A stretch of DNA of 64,000 nt from JAVJUV01 sp040220415 (GCA_040220415.1 JAVJUV010000143.1:1-64000), one strand, 5' to 3'. Shown: positions 43,630 through 52,568, counted from the stretch's first letter. Numbers and translations: made by a program. The notes: a model not told the origin generated them from the letters alone.

Positions 43630-43658
43630 TACCTACTTCCCTGTCTCCACAGGGTCAA
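43630..43658 (-). promoter_or_regulatory. Candidate nuo promoter with palindrome in the spacer
   Basis: On the minus strand: TTGACC (43658-43653), a 17-nt spacer and TAGGTA (43635-43630). The -35 is close to consensus and the -10 weak. An inverted repeat, CCCTGT (43639-43644) and ACAGGG (43649-43654), fills the spacer and touches the -35, a typical operator position. Confidence 0.35.
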
Positions 43659-43956
43659 CGCCGCCCGGACCTGTCCGAGGGGCTTTTTGACGCCCCCGTC
43701 CGGGAATTGCCCGGGGCCACCGTCGCGCTGCACAAAGCGGCATCGTTTCCGCCACGTGGCGGCGCGGAAGCCCGCGGCGCGAACGACGCGGCGCCCGCGG
43801 ATACATTCGGTCGGCCCCGTCTCAGGCGCGGGCGGAGTGGCGAATCGCCCTTGCCAGGTGCGGCGCGGCCTTCAACGTCACCGAACCGGCCGAAAGATCG
43901 CGACTGCGTCCATGCGCCAGGGTTCGTGACCGTGCCTGCGCCCGCTCACCGCCCCA

Positions 43957-44364
43957 TCAGACGGCCCGCTTGGTCCGCTCACCGTCAATCAACAACTCCA
44001 GATTGGGAGTTGTCGGAATGGCGAATTCGGCGTCGGGATCGCGGCCAGCCTCAACGGCATCGCCGGCCTGTCCTGCGATGTCCCCGGTTCGGACCGCGGC
44101 GTCCTCCGCCCCGGCGGCGTAGGGACCGCCGGCAATCGGCCCAACCTCTGCCACGCGGGCGGCGAAAAGGCTGGCAGGGTCAATCCCGCGCGCCACTGCC
44201 GAGGCCGCGATGCCCTGTGCATTGCGGGGCGTCTCCGACCCGGCATCGCGCGCGGCGGCCACCGCGGCCTTCGCCTGCTGACCCACGGCTTCGGCACGTT
44301 TGCCCGGGCCACCCTGCTCGATACCCCGAAGGCCGACCGCCTGACTTCCAACCGCTCCGATCAT
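43957..44364 (-). CDS. Conserved-looking hypothetical protein, Ala/Gly-rich
   Basis: 135 residues, not recognised. The sequence is helical and Ala-rich (RAEAVGQQAKAAVAAARDAG) with no signal peptide or membrane helix, and ends in IPTTPNLELLIDGERTKRAV. A perfect AGGAGG 6 nt before the ATG supports translation. It lies alone between the nuo and leucine-degradation operons, in the same direction as both, so it may be the distal gene of the latter (60 nt after liuC). Confidence 0.6.
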   Translation of the reverse strand: MIGAVGSQAVGLRGIEQGGPGKRAEAVGQQAKAAVAAARDAGSETPRNAQGIAASAVARGIDPASLFAARVAEVGPIAGGPYAAGAEDAAVRTGDIAGQAGDAVEAGRDPDAEFAIPTTPNLELLIDGERTKRAV

Positions 44365-44424
44365 GCGGACACCTCCTGCCGGGTTTCATCCCGACACTTC
44401 CTAGCGCCCGAAAGTTAAGAAACC

Positions 44425-45213
44425 CTAGTCGCCGGACACCCAGCGCGCCTTGCGCTTCTCGAAGAACGCGCTGGTGCCCTCGCGGGCCTCCTCGCTCTCC
44501 CAACGTTTGACCAGCGCATCGATGCTGGCGTCGATCTCGGCCATGCCGACATTCGCGCCCAGCCGCCGGGCCAGCGCCTTGGCCTCGGCCACGGCTCCAG
44601 GCGCGCAGCCAAGGTAAGGCGACACCTCATCCGCGACCGCGCGATCCAGATCCCCGTCCGGAACGGACCGCCCCAGCAATCCCAGCCGCACCGCCTCTTC
44701 GGCCCCGAAGACACGGCCCGACATGAAGACGCGTCGCGCCATGCCCTCGCCCAAGCGCGCGACAACGTAGGGACCGATGGTCGCCGGAATCAGGCCCAGC
44801 CGGGTCTCGGTCAGCCCGAAACTGGCCGTTTTCGCCGCCACGGCCGCGTCACAGACCGAGATCAGGCCGACGCCGCCGCCGAAGGCATTGCCGTGTACCC
44901 GCCCGATCAGCGGCTTCGGCAACTCGTTCAATGCCTTCAGCATCATCGCCAGCGCCCCGGCTTCGCGTCGCCGCTTCTCGGCGTCGGCGGCCATCTGCTC
45001 CTGCATCCATCCCAGGTCGCCGCCGGCGCAGAAAACCGGTCCTTCGGCGGCCAGAACCACCACGCGCACCGCGTCGTCCGCCGCCAGCTTCCCGGCAGCA
45101 TCCGCCAACTCGGCGATCATCTGCCCCGACATGGCGTTCCGCTTTTCCGGCCGCGCCAACCAAAGCGTCGCCACGCCCAGCGCATCCGTCTCGATCCGGA
45201 CCGTGTCCATCAC
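44425..45213 (-). CDS. liuC: Enoyl-CoA hydratase family, likely methylglutaconyl-CoA hydratase
   Basis: A crotonase-fold enzyme of 262 residues. The oxyanion loops RPEKRNAMSG and FCAGGDLGWM (about 57-66) and the later NAFGGGVGLI are present. Position in the leucine-degradation operon, right after the HMG-CoA lyase gene (4-nt overlap), points to hydration of 3-methylglutaconyl-CoA to HMG-CoA. The family also includes other enoyl-CoA hydratases, so specificity is inferred from context. Confidence 0.88.
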   Translation of the reverse strand: MMDTVRIETDALGVATLWLARPEKRNAMSGQMIAELADAAGKLAADDAVRVVVLAAEGPVFCAGGDLGWMQEQMAADAEKRRREAGALAMMLKALNELPKPLIGRVHGNAFGGGVGLISVCDAAVAAKTASFGLTETRLGLIPATIGPYVVARLGEGMARRVFMSGRVFGAEEAVRLGLLGRSVPDGDLDRAVADEVSPYLGCAPGAVAEAKALARRLGANVGMAEIDASIDALVKRWESEEAREGTSAFFEKRKARWVSGD

Positions 45214-46067
45214 ACGGTCTCCCGCAGGCCCAAAGCCATCGCCTCGGCTTGTGCCAGGGCTTCCATGTCCAGCCCGTGCTCGAAGCCTTTGCCGGCCAGT
45301 GCCCCGGCCACAAGCGCGGTCGCCACGTTCCCCGCCGCGCCGGGCGCATAGGGACAGCCGCCCAGCCCTCCGACCGCGGCGTCGAAAACGCGAAGCCCGC
45401 GTTCCAGCGCCACCATCACGTTGTCGACCGCCCGGCCGGCGGTATCGTGGAAATGCCCGGCCAGGTCACCGGCGTCGGCCACATCCAGAACCGCCGCCAG
45501 CATGGCGTCGATCCGCTCGGGCGTCGCCCGCCCTAGCGTGTCGCCCAGCGAGATCTCGTGACATCCCATCGCCAAAAGCTCGCTGGCCACATCGGCCACC
45601 GCCTCCGGCGCCACCTCCCCGTCATAGGGGCAGTCGGTCACGCAGGATATGTATCCCCGCACCGGCATGTTCGCCGCCGCCGCCGCCGCCATCACCGCGC
45701 GGAAGCGCTCCAGGCTTTCGGCGATCGAGGCGTTGATATTCGCGCGGCTGAAGCCCTCCGAGGCCGAGGCGAAGACCGCCACCTCGTCGACGCCGGCCTC
45801 TACAGCGTCCTCCAGGCCCCGCACGTTCGGGGTAAGCGCCGTGTATCGCACCCCTTGCACGCGATCGATCCGCGCCATCACTTCCGACGATCCCGCCATC
45901 TGCGGCACCCACCGGGGCGAGACGAAACTCGCCGCCTCGATCCGCCGGAACCCCACAAGCGACAGGCAATCGATCAGCGCGACCTTCTCGGCCACCGGGA
46001 TCGTGCGCGCCTCGTTCTGCAACCCGTCCCTCGGCCCGACTTCCACGATCTCGACGAATTCACCCAT
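45210..46067 (-). CDS. mvaB: Hydroxymethylglutaryl-CoA lyase
   Basis: Splits HMG-CoA into acetoacetate and acetyl-CoA, the last step of leucine breakdown. The 285 residues form a TIM barrel with the start VEIVEVGPRDGLQNE (Arg/Asp catalytic region), SFVSPRWVPQM, CPYDGEV and the signature GLGGCPYAPGAAGNVATA with the catalytic Cys. The start at 46067 sits inside the last codons of the GST gene (8-nt overlap), with GAGG 6 nt upstream. Confidence 0.95.
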   Translation of the reverse strand: MGEFVEIVEVGPRDGLQNEARTIPVAEKVALIDCLSLVGFRRIEAASFVSPRWVPQMAGSSEVMARIDRVQGVRYTALTPNVRGLEDAVEAGVDEVAVFASASEGFSRANINASIAESLERFRAVMAAAAAANMPVRGYISCVTDCPYDGEVAPEAVADVASELLAMGCHEISLGDTLGRATPERIDAMLAAVLDVADAGDLAGHFHDTAGRAVDNVMVALERGLRVFDAAVGGLGGCPYAPGAAGNVATALVAGALAGKGFEHGLDMEALAQAEAMALGLRETV

Positions 46068-46728
46068 CCCAGGCCTCGTAGAATTCCCGCTCAAAAAGAA
46101 GCTCCGCCCCCTCGGGCGGCAACGCGGCCTGGAAGGCTGGGCGCGCCGTGATCCGGCCATACCACCGCGTCAACTCGGGCCAGGGCTCGATCCGGACGAA
46201 GTGCCGCGCCATGTAAACCGCCTGTCCCACCGCGATATCGGCGGCAGAAAAGCCGCTTGTCAGCAGATTGTCCCGGTTCTCGATCGGTGTCGAGAGCCGG
46301 GCTTCGATGGCGTCGAAACACTTGGCCGTCCGCGCCGCCTCCAGTTTCATGACGATCGGCGAGCGCATCGCGTCGTCGTAAAGCACGATATGCTGCTGGG
46401 TCAGCGCCGCGACATGCTGCGACAACGTCTCTGCAAAGTTCAGCCAGACCAGCCACTCGGGCCAGTCCGGGTCGTCGGGGTCGCGGCCCAGCCCGCTCTC
46501 GGGGAAGCGCGCGCACAGCACTTGCAGGATGGCGGCCGATTCGAACAGGATCTCGCCATCCAGTTCCAGCGCCGGCACCCGACCGGCGGGCGAACGCGAC
46601 AGGAACTCGGGCGACCGCAGCGTCCTGTCGAAGGGATGCACTCTCAGTTCGAACTCCACGCCCAACTCGTTCAACAGCCAGAGCACCCGCATCGAACGCG
46701 TCTGGTGACAGTGATGAAGCGTGATCAC
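46060..46728 (-). CDS. Glutathione S-transferase family protein
   Basis: 222 residues: an N-terminal thioredoxin-like domain (LHHCHQTRSMRVLWLLNELG, VPALELDGEILFESAAIL with the cis-Pro and the Glu-Ser glutathione contact) and a C-terminal helical domain (SAADIAVGQAVYMA). The Ser in QTRSMR may activate glutathione. It lies between mccA and mvaB with overlaps on both sides. A role in the pathway is not obvious; isomerase-type GSTs do occur in aromatic-acid and leucine operons. Confidence 0.88.
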   Translation of the reverse strand: MITLHHCHQTRSMRVLWLLNELGVEFELRVHPFDRTLRSPEFLSRSPAGRVPALELDGEILFESAAILQVLCARFPESGLGRDPDDPDWPEWLVWLNFAETLSQHVAALTQQHIVLYDDAMRSPIVMKLEAARTAKCFDAIEARLSTPIENRDNLLTSGFSAADIAVGQAVYMARHFVRIEPWPELTRWYGRITARPAFQAALPPEGAELLFEREFYEAWDG

Positions 46729-48656
46729 GGCTCTTCCTCCATCCGCACCAGCGCCATGCCGGCCTCCACCTGGTCTCCCGCCCTGGCCAGAACCTCGGCG
46801 ACAACGCCATCCCGCGGCGCGGTCAGCGCATGTTCCATCTTCATCGCCTCCAGCACGGCCAGCCGCTGCCCCGCAGTCACAGCGTCGCCCGCCGAGACGA
46901 AAACCGCCATCACCTTGCCCGGCATCGGCGCCTCGACCGCCCCTCTTGCGGCCCCGCCCTGTCCCCGGTCCAGCGGGTCGGACAGGGGAAAGAGGCCGCC
47001 CCCGCGTCCGAAGACGACCACCGCGTCACGCAACCGGACCGCCCGAAGCGCGGACTTCGCGCCGTCGACCCGCCAGCCTTCCTCGGCACGGACCAGCTCA
47101 AAGGGCGTGCCGTTCACCGTCACCACCGCGCCGCGCCGGCCCGGCGCGACCCAGGCCTCGGCTTCCCCCAGGACAACGCGATACCGCAACGGCAGCCACA
47201 GCGTAAAACCCGCCATCGGCCCGCCTTCCAGGCCCAGCGCGGCAACGGCGGCCAGCGCGACAGCCGCGTCGGCAACCTCGTCAGGCGCCACAAGCGCATC
47301 GAGGTCGCGGTCTATGATCCCCGTGTCCAGATCGCCCGAGACGAAGTCCGGGTGATCGACCAGCCGTCGCAGGAACCCCACGTTGGTCACCGTGCCCGCC
47401 ACCTCGGTGTCCTCCAGCGCGCCCGCCATCTTGCGCAACGTCGCCACCCGGTCGGCGCCATGTACCGTGATCTTCGCGATCATCGGATCGTAATGCGGCG
47501 TGATCCGGTCGCCCTGCCGCACCCCGGTGTCGATCCGGGCGCCGTCCGGAAAGACCAGATGCTCCAGGACCCCGGTAGCAGGCAGAAACCCCGCCCCGGC
47601 ATCCTCGGCGTAAAGCCGTGCCTCGATCGCATGGCCCCGGATCGACAGGTTCTCCTGCCGCGCCGGCAAGGGCTCTCCCGCCGCCACCCGCAATTGCCAC
47701 TCGACCAGGTCGACGCCCGTGATCGCTTCGGTCACCGGATGTTCCACCTGCAACCGGGTGTTCATCTCCATGAACCAGAACCGGTCCGGCCGCAGCCCCT
47801 CCGAAGCGTCGACGATGAACTCCACCGTGCCTGCACCACTATAGCCGACCGCCTCGGCGGCACGCACCGCCGCGGCCCCCATCGCCGCGCGCATCTCGTC
47901 GGTCATCCCCGGCGCGGGCGCTTCCTCGATCACCTTCTGGTGCCGCCGCTGCAATGAACAGTCCCGCTCGAAGAGATGCACCGCCCGCGTGCCATCACCG
48001 AAGACCTGCACCTCGATATGCCGGGGCTTCTCCACGAATTTCTCGATCAGCACCGCGTCATTGCCGAACGCCGTCCGCGCCTCTGCCTTGGCGCTTTCCA
48101 GCGCGTCGATGAAATCCTCGGGCCGCGCGACCTTGCGCATTCCCTTGCCGCCGCCGCCCGCGACGGCCTTGATCAGCACCGGATAGCCGATTTCCGCCGC
48201 CTCGACTTCCAGATGGCCCGGCTCCTGATCCGCGCCGTGATACCCCGGCACCACGGGCACGCCCGCGCTCTCCATCAGCGCCTTGGCCGCGTCCTTCAGA
48301 CCCATCGCCCGGATGGCGCTTGCCGACGGCCCGACAAAGACCAGCCCGGCGGCCTCGACGGCGTCGACGAAGTCCGGGTTTTCCGACAGGAACCCATAGC
48401 CCGGATGGATCGCCCCCGCCCCTGTCGCCAAGGCGGCTTCGATGATCGCGTCGCCCCGCAAGTAGCTCTCCGCCGGAGCCGCGCCCCCGATCCACACAGC
48501 CTCGTCCGCAAGCGCCACGTGCCGCGCGTCCCGGTCGGCATCCGAGAACACGGCCACCGTCTTCAGCCCCATCTTTCGCGCCGTGTCGATCACCCGGGCG
48601 GCGATCTCGCCCCGGTTGGCGACAAGCAGTTTCGAGAATCCGGCCACGTCGCTCAC
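46725..48656 (-). CDS. mccA: Methylcrotonyl-CoA carboxylase biotin-carrying subunit
   Basis: Carboxylates biotin using ATP and bicarbonate, for 3-methylcrotonyl-CoA carboxylation. The 643 residues run in order: biotin-carboxylase domain (start FSKLLVANRGEIAARVI, ATP loop AGGGGKGMR, MEMNTRLQVEHPVTE), a middle linker domain, and the C-terminal biotinyl domain with EAMKMEH (Lys about residue 605). The start is a GTG at 48656 with GGAGG 7 nt upstream, overlapping the ASCH gene stop (GTGA). Pairing with mccB and ivd favours methylcrotonyl- over propionyl-CoA. Confidence 0.93.
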   Translation of the reverse strand: MSDVAGFSKLLVANRGEIAARVIDTARKMGLKTVAVFSDADRDARHVALADEAVWIGGAAPAESYLRGDAIIEAALATGAGAIHPGYGFLSENPDFVDAVEAAGLVFVGPSASAIRAMGLKDAAKALMESAGVPVVPGYHGADQEPGHLEVEAAEIGYPVLIKAVAGGGGKGMRKVARPEDFIDALESAKAEARTAFGNDAVLIEKFVEKPRHIEVQVFGDGTRAVHLFERDCSLQRRHQKVIEEAPAPGMTDEMRAAMGAAAVRAAEAVGYSGAGTVEFIVDASEGLRPDRFWFMEMNTRLQVEHPVTEAITGVDLVEWQLRVAAGEPLPARQENLSIRGHAIEARLYAEDAGAGFLPATGVLEHLVFPDGARIDTGVRQGDRITPHYDPMIAKITVHGADRVATLRKMAGALEDTEVAGTVTNVGFLRRLVDHPDFVSGDLDTGIIDRDLDALVAPDEVADAAVALAAVAALGLEGGPMAGFTLWLPLRYRVVLGEAEAWVAPGRRGAVVTVNGTPFELVRAEEGWRVDGAKSALRAVRLRDAVVVFGRGGGLFPLSDPLDRGQGGAARGAVEAPMPGKVMAVFVSAGDAVTAGQRLAVLEAMKMEHALTAPRDGVVAEVLARAGDQVEAGMALVRMEEEP

Positions 48657-49060
48657 CCCAGAACCTCCACCCGCCGGAACTTCTCCCAGACCATTGGCGC
48701 ATTCGGCGCAAATTGCCCCTGCCAGGTCAGGTAGGCGCGATACCCGCGCCGCCAGTCCTCCAGGTCGGCGAACTCGCCCTGCTCCGGCACCAGTGCCTCG
48801 GTCATCGTGTCGAATGTAAGCCGCCGCACCTCGACCGTCTCGATAACCTGCACCGGTGCGCCCTCCGGCGTCAGCAAGATCCACCGATCCCCCGACTTCG
48901 GCAGCGGCGCGTCTCCGAACGCCGCCGCCAACGCGCAGGTTGCCGTCTTTGCACCCTCGCGCACAAGCCGGTTGATCTCTTCGGTCAGCGCCCCGCCGTC
49001 CCCGAACGTGCAGGGTTCCGCGCCGGGATGGCGCGCCTTCGCTTCCTCCAGCGTCAACAC
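48653..49060 (-). CDS. ASCH-domain protein
   Basis: A 135-residue PUA-like ASCH domain. It has the pattern ALTEEINRLVREGAKTATC (with the conserved Lys-Thr), SGDRWILLTPEG, VQVIETVEVRRLTFD and DLEDWRRGYRAYLT. ASCH proteins bind RNA or modified nucleosides, and some hydrolyse N4-acetylcytidine. Here it is coupled to mccA by a GTGA overlap. The start is a GTG at 49060 whose only ribosome-binding purines (AAGGG) come from the end of dispersed repeat copy 4. Confidence 0.85.
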   Translation of the reverse strand: MLTLEEAKARHPGAEPCTFGDGGALTEEINRLVREGAKTATCALAAAFGDAPLPKSGDRWILLTPEGAPVQVIETVEVRRLTFDTMTEALVPEQGEFADLEDWRRGYRAYLTWQGQFAPNAPMVWEKFRRVEVLG

Positions 49061-49065
49061 CTGTT

Positions 49066-49140
49066 CCCTTCATCTTGCCGCAAATACGCATCCGGGCCGC
49101 GCCAGCGGACCCGCGGGCGAGCGGGGGCTCGATGCCCGCG
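49066..49140 (-). repeat. Dispersed intergenic hairpin repeat, copy 4 (diverged)
   Basis: On the minus strand: GC-rich inverted sequence, then CCGGATGCGTATTTGCGGC and AAGATGAAGGG, ending 5 nt before the ASCH-protein start. It fills most of the only long gap (97 nt) in the leucine operon. Confidence 0.5.
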
Positions 49141-49157
49141 CAGACCGGCCCCGCCCC

Positions 49158-50762
49158 TCACATCCGGAACACGCCGAAGCGCGTCTCCCTGACCGGCGCA
49201 TTCAGCGCCGCGCCCAGCGACAAGGCCAGCACCTCGCGCGTGCGCCGCGGATCGACGATCCCGTCGTCCCACAGCCGCGCGCTGGCATAAAGCGGATGCG
49301 ATTGCCGCTCGAACATCTCGATGGTCGGGCGCTTGAACTCGGCCTCATCCTCCGCCGACCAGTCCTCGCCCTTGCGCTCCAGCGCTTCGCGTCGGACGGT
49401 GGCCAGCACCCCCGCCGCCTGCTCGCCGCCCATCACGCTGATCCGGCTCATCGGCCACGACCACATGAAGCGCGGCGAATAGGCCCGCCCCGCCATGCCG
49501 TAATTCCCGGCCCCGAACGAGCCGCCGACGACCATCGTCACCTTCGGCACCGCCGTCGTCGCCACGGCAGTCACCATCTTGGCCCCCGCCCGCGCGATCC
49601 CGGCGTTCTCGACCTTACGGCCGACCATGAACCCGGTGATGTTCTGCAAAAACACCAGCGGAATTCCCCTTTGCGAGCATAATTCCACGAAATGCGCGCC
49701 CTTCTCGGCGCTCTCGATGAAAAGGACCCCGTTGTTCGCCACGATCCCGACCGGACACCCTGCGATATGAGCGAACCCCGTCACCAGCGTCTCGCCGAAG
49801 CGTGCCTTGAACTCGTCCAGGCGCGAGCCGTCCACGATCCGCGCGATCACCTCGCGGATGTCGTAAGGGGTCCGCAGATCCGAAGGCACAACGCCAAGCA
49901 TTTCCTCCGGATCATGGGCCGGTGGCTCCGGCGAGGCCCAGTCCACCGTCCGGGGCCTCGCGCGGTTCAGATGCCGCACCGCCTCGCGCACCAGCGCCAG
50001 CGCGTGCGCATCGTCCTCGGCCAGGTAATCCGCCACGCCGGAAAGCCGCGTATGCACGTCGCCACCGCCCAACTCCTCGGCGCTCACCTCTTCACCGGTC
50101 GCCGCCTTCACCAGCGGCGGCCCGGCCAGAAAGATCGTCCCCTGCTCTTTGACGATGATCGAGACATCCGACATCGCCGGCACATAGGCGCCCCCTGCCG
50201 TGCACGACCCCATGACGGCCGCGATCTGCGGGATTCCCGCTGCCGACATCTGCGCCTGGTTGTAGAAGATGCGCCCGAAATGATCCCGGTCGGGGAAGAC
50301 CTCGTCCTGGTTGGGCAGGTTCGCCCCACCCGAATCCACCAGGTAGATGCAGGGCAGACGGCACTCGGCGGCGATCTCCTGCGCGCGCAGGTGTTTCTTC
50401 ACCGTCATCGGGTAATAGGTGCCGCCCTTCACGGTCGCGTCGTTGGCGATGACCATCACGTCCTGACCGTGAATGCGCCCCACGCCCGCAATCAGACCGG
50501 CAGAGGGCGCGGCGCCATCGTACATTCCATGCGCTGCCGTGGCGCCGACCTCCAGAAACGGCGCACCCGGATCCAGAAGCCCGGCAACACGGTCACGAGG
50601 GGGCATCTTGCCCCGGCTCACATGGCGTTCGCGCGCCTTCTCGCCACCGCCCGCCGCCGCAAGCGCCGCCGCTTCGCGCACGGTCTCCAGAAGCGCAAGG
50701 TTCGCCGCCTCGTTGGCGCGAAATTCCTCCGAGGACCGGACAACGGCCGAACCCAGCTTCAT
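49158..50762 (-). CDS. mccB: Methylcrotonyl-CoA carboxylase carboxyltransferase subunit
   Basis: Transfers the carboxyl group from biotin to 3-methylcrotonyl-CoA. The 534 residues fit MccB. Both crotonase-like halves are present: LVDSGGANLPNQDEVFPD, GSCTAGGAYVPAMSD (acyl-CoA oxyanion region), LQNITGFMVGR and GGSFGAGNYGMAGRAYSP. The start overlaps the LprI-like gene stop by 4 nt. Confidence 0.95.
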   Translation of the reverse strand: MKLGSAVVRSSEEFRANEAANLALLETVREAAALAAAGGGEKARERHVSRGKMPPRDRVAGLLDPGAPFLEVGATAAHGMYDGAAPSAGLIAGVGRIHGQDVMVIANDATVKGGTYYPMTVKKHLRAQEIAAECRLPCIYLVDSGGANLPNQDEVFPDRDHFGRIFYNQAQMSAAGIPQIAAVMGSCTAGGAYVPAMSDVSIIVKEQGTIFLAGPPLVKAATGEEVSAEELGGGDVHTRLSGVADYLAEDDAHALALVREAVRHLNRARPRTVDWASPEPPAHDPEEMLGVVPSDLRTPYDIREVIARIVDGSRLDEFKARFGETLVTGFAHIAGCPVGIVANNGVLFIESAEKGAHFVELCSQRGIPLVFLQNITGFMVGRKVENAGIARAGAKMVTAVATTAVPKVTMVVGGSFGAGNYGMAGRAYSPRFMWSWPMSRISVMGGEQAAGVLATVRREALERKGEDWSAEDEAEFKRPTIEMFERQSHPLYASARLWDDGIVDPRRTREVLALSLGAALNAPVRETRFGVFRM

Positions 50763-51256
50763 TGCGCGCGTTCCTTAAGCCGCGTTTGCAGCTCAAGCGC
50801 CTGCCGCCCGGTCAGGTGCATCAGGCATTCCGCGTTCGCCGGCCCGCCGCCCGACCCGCCGCCCCAGGTCGTGTATTCGTACCAGCAGGCCGCATCGCGA
50901 TACGGAATCCATGCCCGTTGCATCTCGCGCAGTGCCGTCACCGTATCGGGCACCGTCAGACCGCTCTCCTGCACCTCTTCCAGCAGGGCGGTCTCGGTCT
51001 TGATCAGCTCGGTGTAGACCGAGTTCAGACGTACGTCCCAGTAATCCGCCTCGGCCCCGAAACAGACGCCGATCGCGTAGTTCGAATACACGCCCTCCCG
51101 CGAATAGCAGGCCTCGGCCGAACGCCCGATGCAGGCCTCCCTGGCACCCCGGTCCCCGGCCTCGACCAAGCAGGTCTCCGTCGCCTCGGGTGTAAAGGCC
51201 AGTTCCTGCGCCGTCGCCGGAAACGCCAGAAAAATAATACAGATCAAAGACCTCAC
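50759..51256 (-). CDS. Secreted LprI-like (DUF1311) protein
   Basis: 165 residues with a signal peptide (VRSLICIIFLAFPATAQ). The mature helical domain is rich in Cys (ETCLVEAG, EACIGRSAEACYS, GVCFGAE, DAACWYEY, ECLM) and has the typical LREMQRAWIPYRDAACWYE signature of LprI-type lysozyme-inhibitor domains. The start is a GTG at 51256 with GGGAGG 7 nt upstream, overlapping the EcsC gene stop. It is the neighbour of mccB and clearly part of the same transcript, although its role has no link to leucine. Confidence 0.78.
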   Translation of the reverse strand: MRSLICIIFLAFPATAQELAFTPEATETCLVEAGDRGAREACIGRSAEACYSREGVYSNYAIGVCFGAEADYWDVRLNSVYTELIKTETALLEEVQESGLTVPDTVTALREMQRAWIPYRDAACWYEYTTWGGGSGGGPANAECLMHLTGRQALELQTRLKERAQ

Positions 51257-52071
51257 GCCGTATCCTCCCGCGCATCGAGGACATGGCCCTCGATGATCCC
51301 CTCGTTCACCTCCAGCCATCGCGCGCGATAGGAAAACCGCGCCGCCGCCGCCACGTCGTTCTGGAAAGCGGCATTCACGCCCGCGCCGACCGCCGCGCCG
51401 ATGATGGGCGCAAGCTGCGCCATCTTCCGCGTCGAGAGGTTCACCCCAAGCGTCGCCGCAACCCTCCGGGTCGCCGTGACCGACCCCGTCGTCTGGCCCG
51501 TAAGCCGCACGATCTTCTGCCAGTCATCGGGACCGAACTCGCTTCGTTCCCTGGCCATGCGCAGCATCACCTCGTCGCGCTCGGCGGTCGAGTTGGCGCC
51601 CGCCAGCTGTAGGATATCCAGGATATAGACCCGCTCGGCCTCGGTATCGGCACCGAACCCATAGCAAAGCCCGGTCAGCCGCGCCGTTCTCAAGGCCAGC
51701 GCCACCGTCGCCGGCACGTCGATCGCCAGCCCCAGGGCACCGAAGGCCCCGGCCGCGCCGCCGCCCGTGACGGCATAGCCCAGCGCCCAGCGCCGCACCT
51801 CCGCCGCCGCCTCGTCGCAGGCTTCCAGGTTCGAGAAATCGTGATTTATGGCGGCCTTGCGAATGGAACTTGATGCCGCCCACTCGGCCCCGCGGATCGC
51901 CGCCTCGATCACTTCCGACGGAATGAACCTGTTGGTCAGCAGCGCCACCGGCTTGGCCACCGAGCGCACGACCCGCGGCAACAGCGACGGGCCAGCCGCC
52001 CGGTACGCGTCCTGCTCGGCCAGAACCGCCTCGATATAAGGTACGGGCACGACCTCTCGCTTGTCGCTCAT
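51253..52071 (-). CDS. EcsC family protein
   Basis: 272 residues of the EcsC family (named after a gene in the Bacillus ecs ABC-transporter operon; function unclear). Features: a central Gly/Ala-rich hydrophobic stretch (VTGGGAAGAFGALGLAIDVPATVALALRTA, about 92-121), the YGFGADTEAERVYILDIL motif, and a second hydrophobic segment LAPIIGAAVGAGVNAAF (about 225-241). Probably membrane-associated. It overlaps the LprI-like genes on both sides by 4 nt. Confidence 0.85.
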   Translation of the reverse strand: MSDKREVVPVPYIEAVLAEQDAYRAAGPSLLPRVVRSVAKPVALLTNRFIPSEVIEAAIRGAEWAASSSIRKAAINHDFSNLEACDEAAAEVRRWALGYAVTGGGAAGAFGALGLAIDVPATVALALRTARLTGLCYGFGADTEAERVYILDILQLAGANSTAERDEVMLRMARERSEFGPDDWQKIVRLTGQTTGSVTATRRVAATLGVNLSTRKMAQLAPIIGAAVGAGVNAAFQNDVAAAARFSYRARWLEVNEGIIEGHVLDAREDTA

Positions 52072-52568
52072 TCGAACGTCTCCCGCATCCGGCGCATTTC
52101 GATCGTCCGCTCCGCGGTCATCTGCAGCAGGCAGTCGGCATAGGCGATGTTGCGCATCGAACCCGACCCCCACTCGGCGTAATCCAGCGCGCATTCCGCA
52201 TCCCGGAACGCGATCCACGCCCGCTGCGCCCCGGTCAATTTCTCCACTCGTACCGCGAATTCCGGAAAATACACCGCCTCATCGGTGTCCGCCGCCTCGG
52301 CCCAGGCCCGCGTCGCCTGGTATTCGGCGTTCAGAAATCCGTCCCAGACACCCGCCTCGGCGCTCAGGCACGACGTCATGCCCAGCGTCGTCTGCCCGCC
52401 GTCCTCGGTCTCCATGCAAAGGGTCGCCATTTCGCCCATACATGCCTGCCGAGCCCTGGCGTCCCCAGCCGCCTCGTAGCAAGCGCTCAGAACCGGGCCA
52501 TAGGCCGCGGCCTCGTGCTCCGTCGCCAGCGCCGCCGCGGGCAACAAGACCAGAAGAGCAGCCTTCAT
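52068..52568 (-). CDS. Secreted LprI-like (DUF1311) protein, second copy
   Basis: 166 residues with a signal peptide (MKAALLVLLPAAALA). Cys-rich LprI-type domain: LSACYEAAG, QACMGEMATLCME, TSCLSAE and the signature LTGAQRAWIAFRDAECALDYAEWG. It shares its layout with the 50.8-kb protein (about 165 residues, the same Cys order), so the two are probably paralogues flanking the EcsC gene. The start overlaps the reductase gene stop (ATGA). Confidence 0.78.
   Translation of the reverse strand: MKAALLVLLPAAALATEHEAAAYGPVLSACYEAAGDARARQACMGEMATLCMETEDGGQTTLGMTSCLSAEAGVWDGFLNAEYQATRAWAEAADTDEAVYFPEFAVRVEKLTGAQRAWIAFRDAECALDYAEWGSGSMRNIAYADCLLQMTAERTIEMRRMRETFE

Larger units (their letters stand above)
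43589..43956. other. Intergenic region upstream of nuoA
   Basis: 368 nt, GC-rich, without a convincing gene. It should hold the nuo promoter (candidate at 43630-43658), the leader hairpin and the end of the 135-residue protein's transcription unit. Nothing else recognised. Confidence 0.5.
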
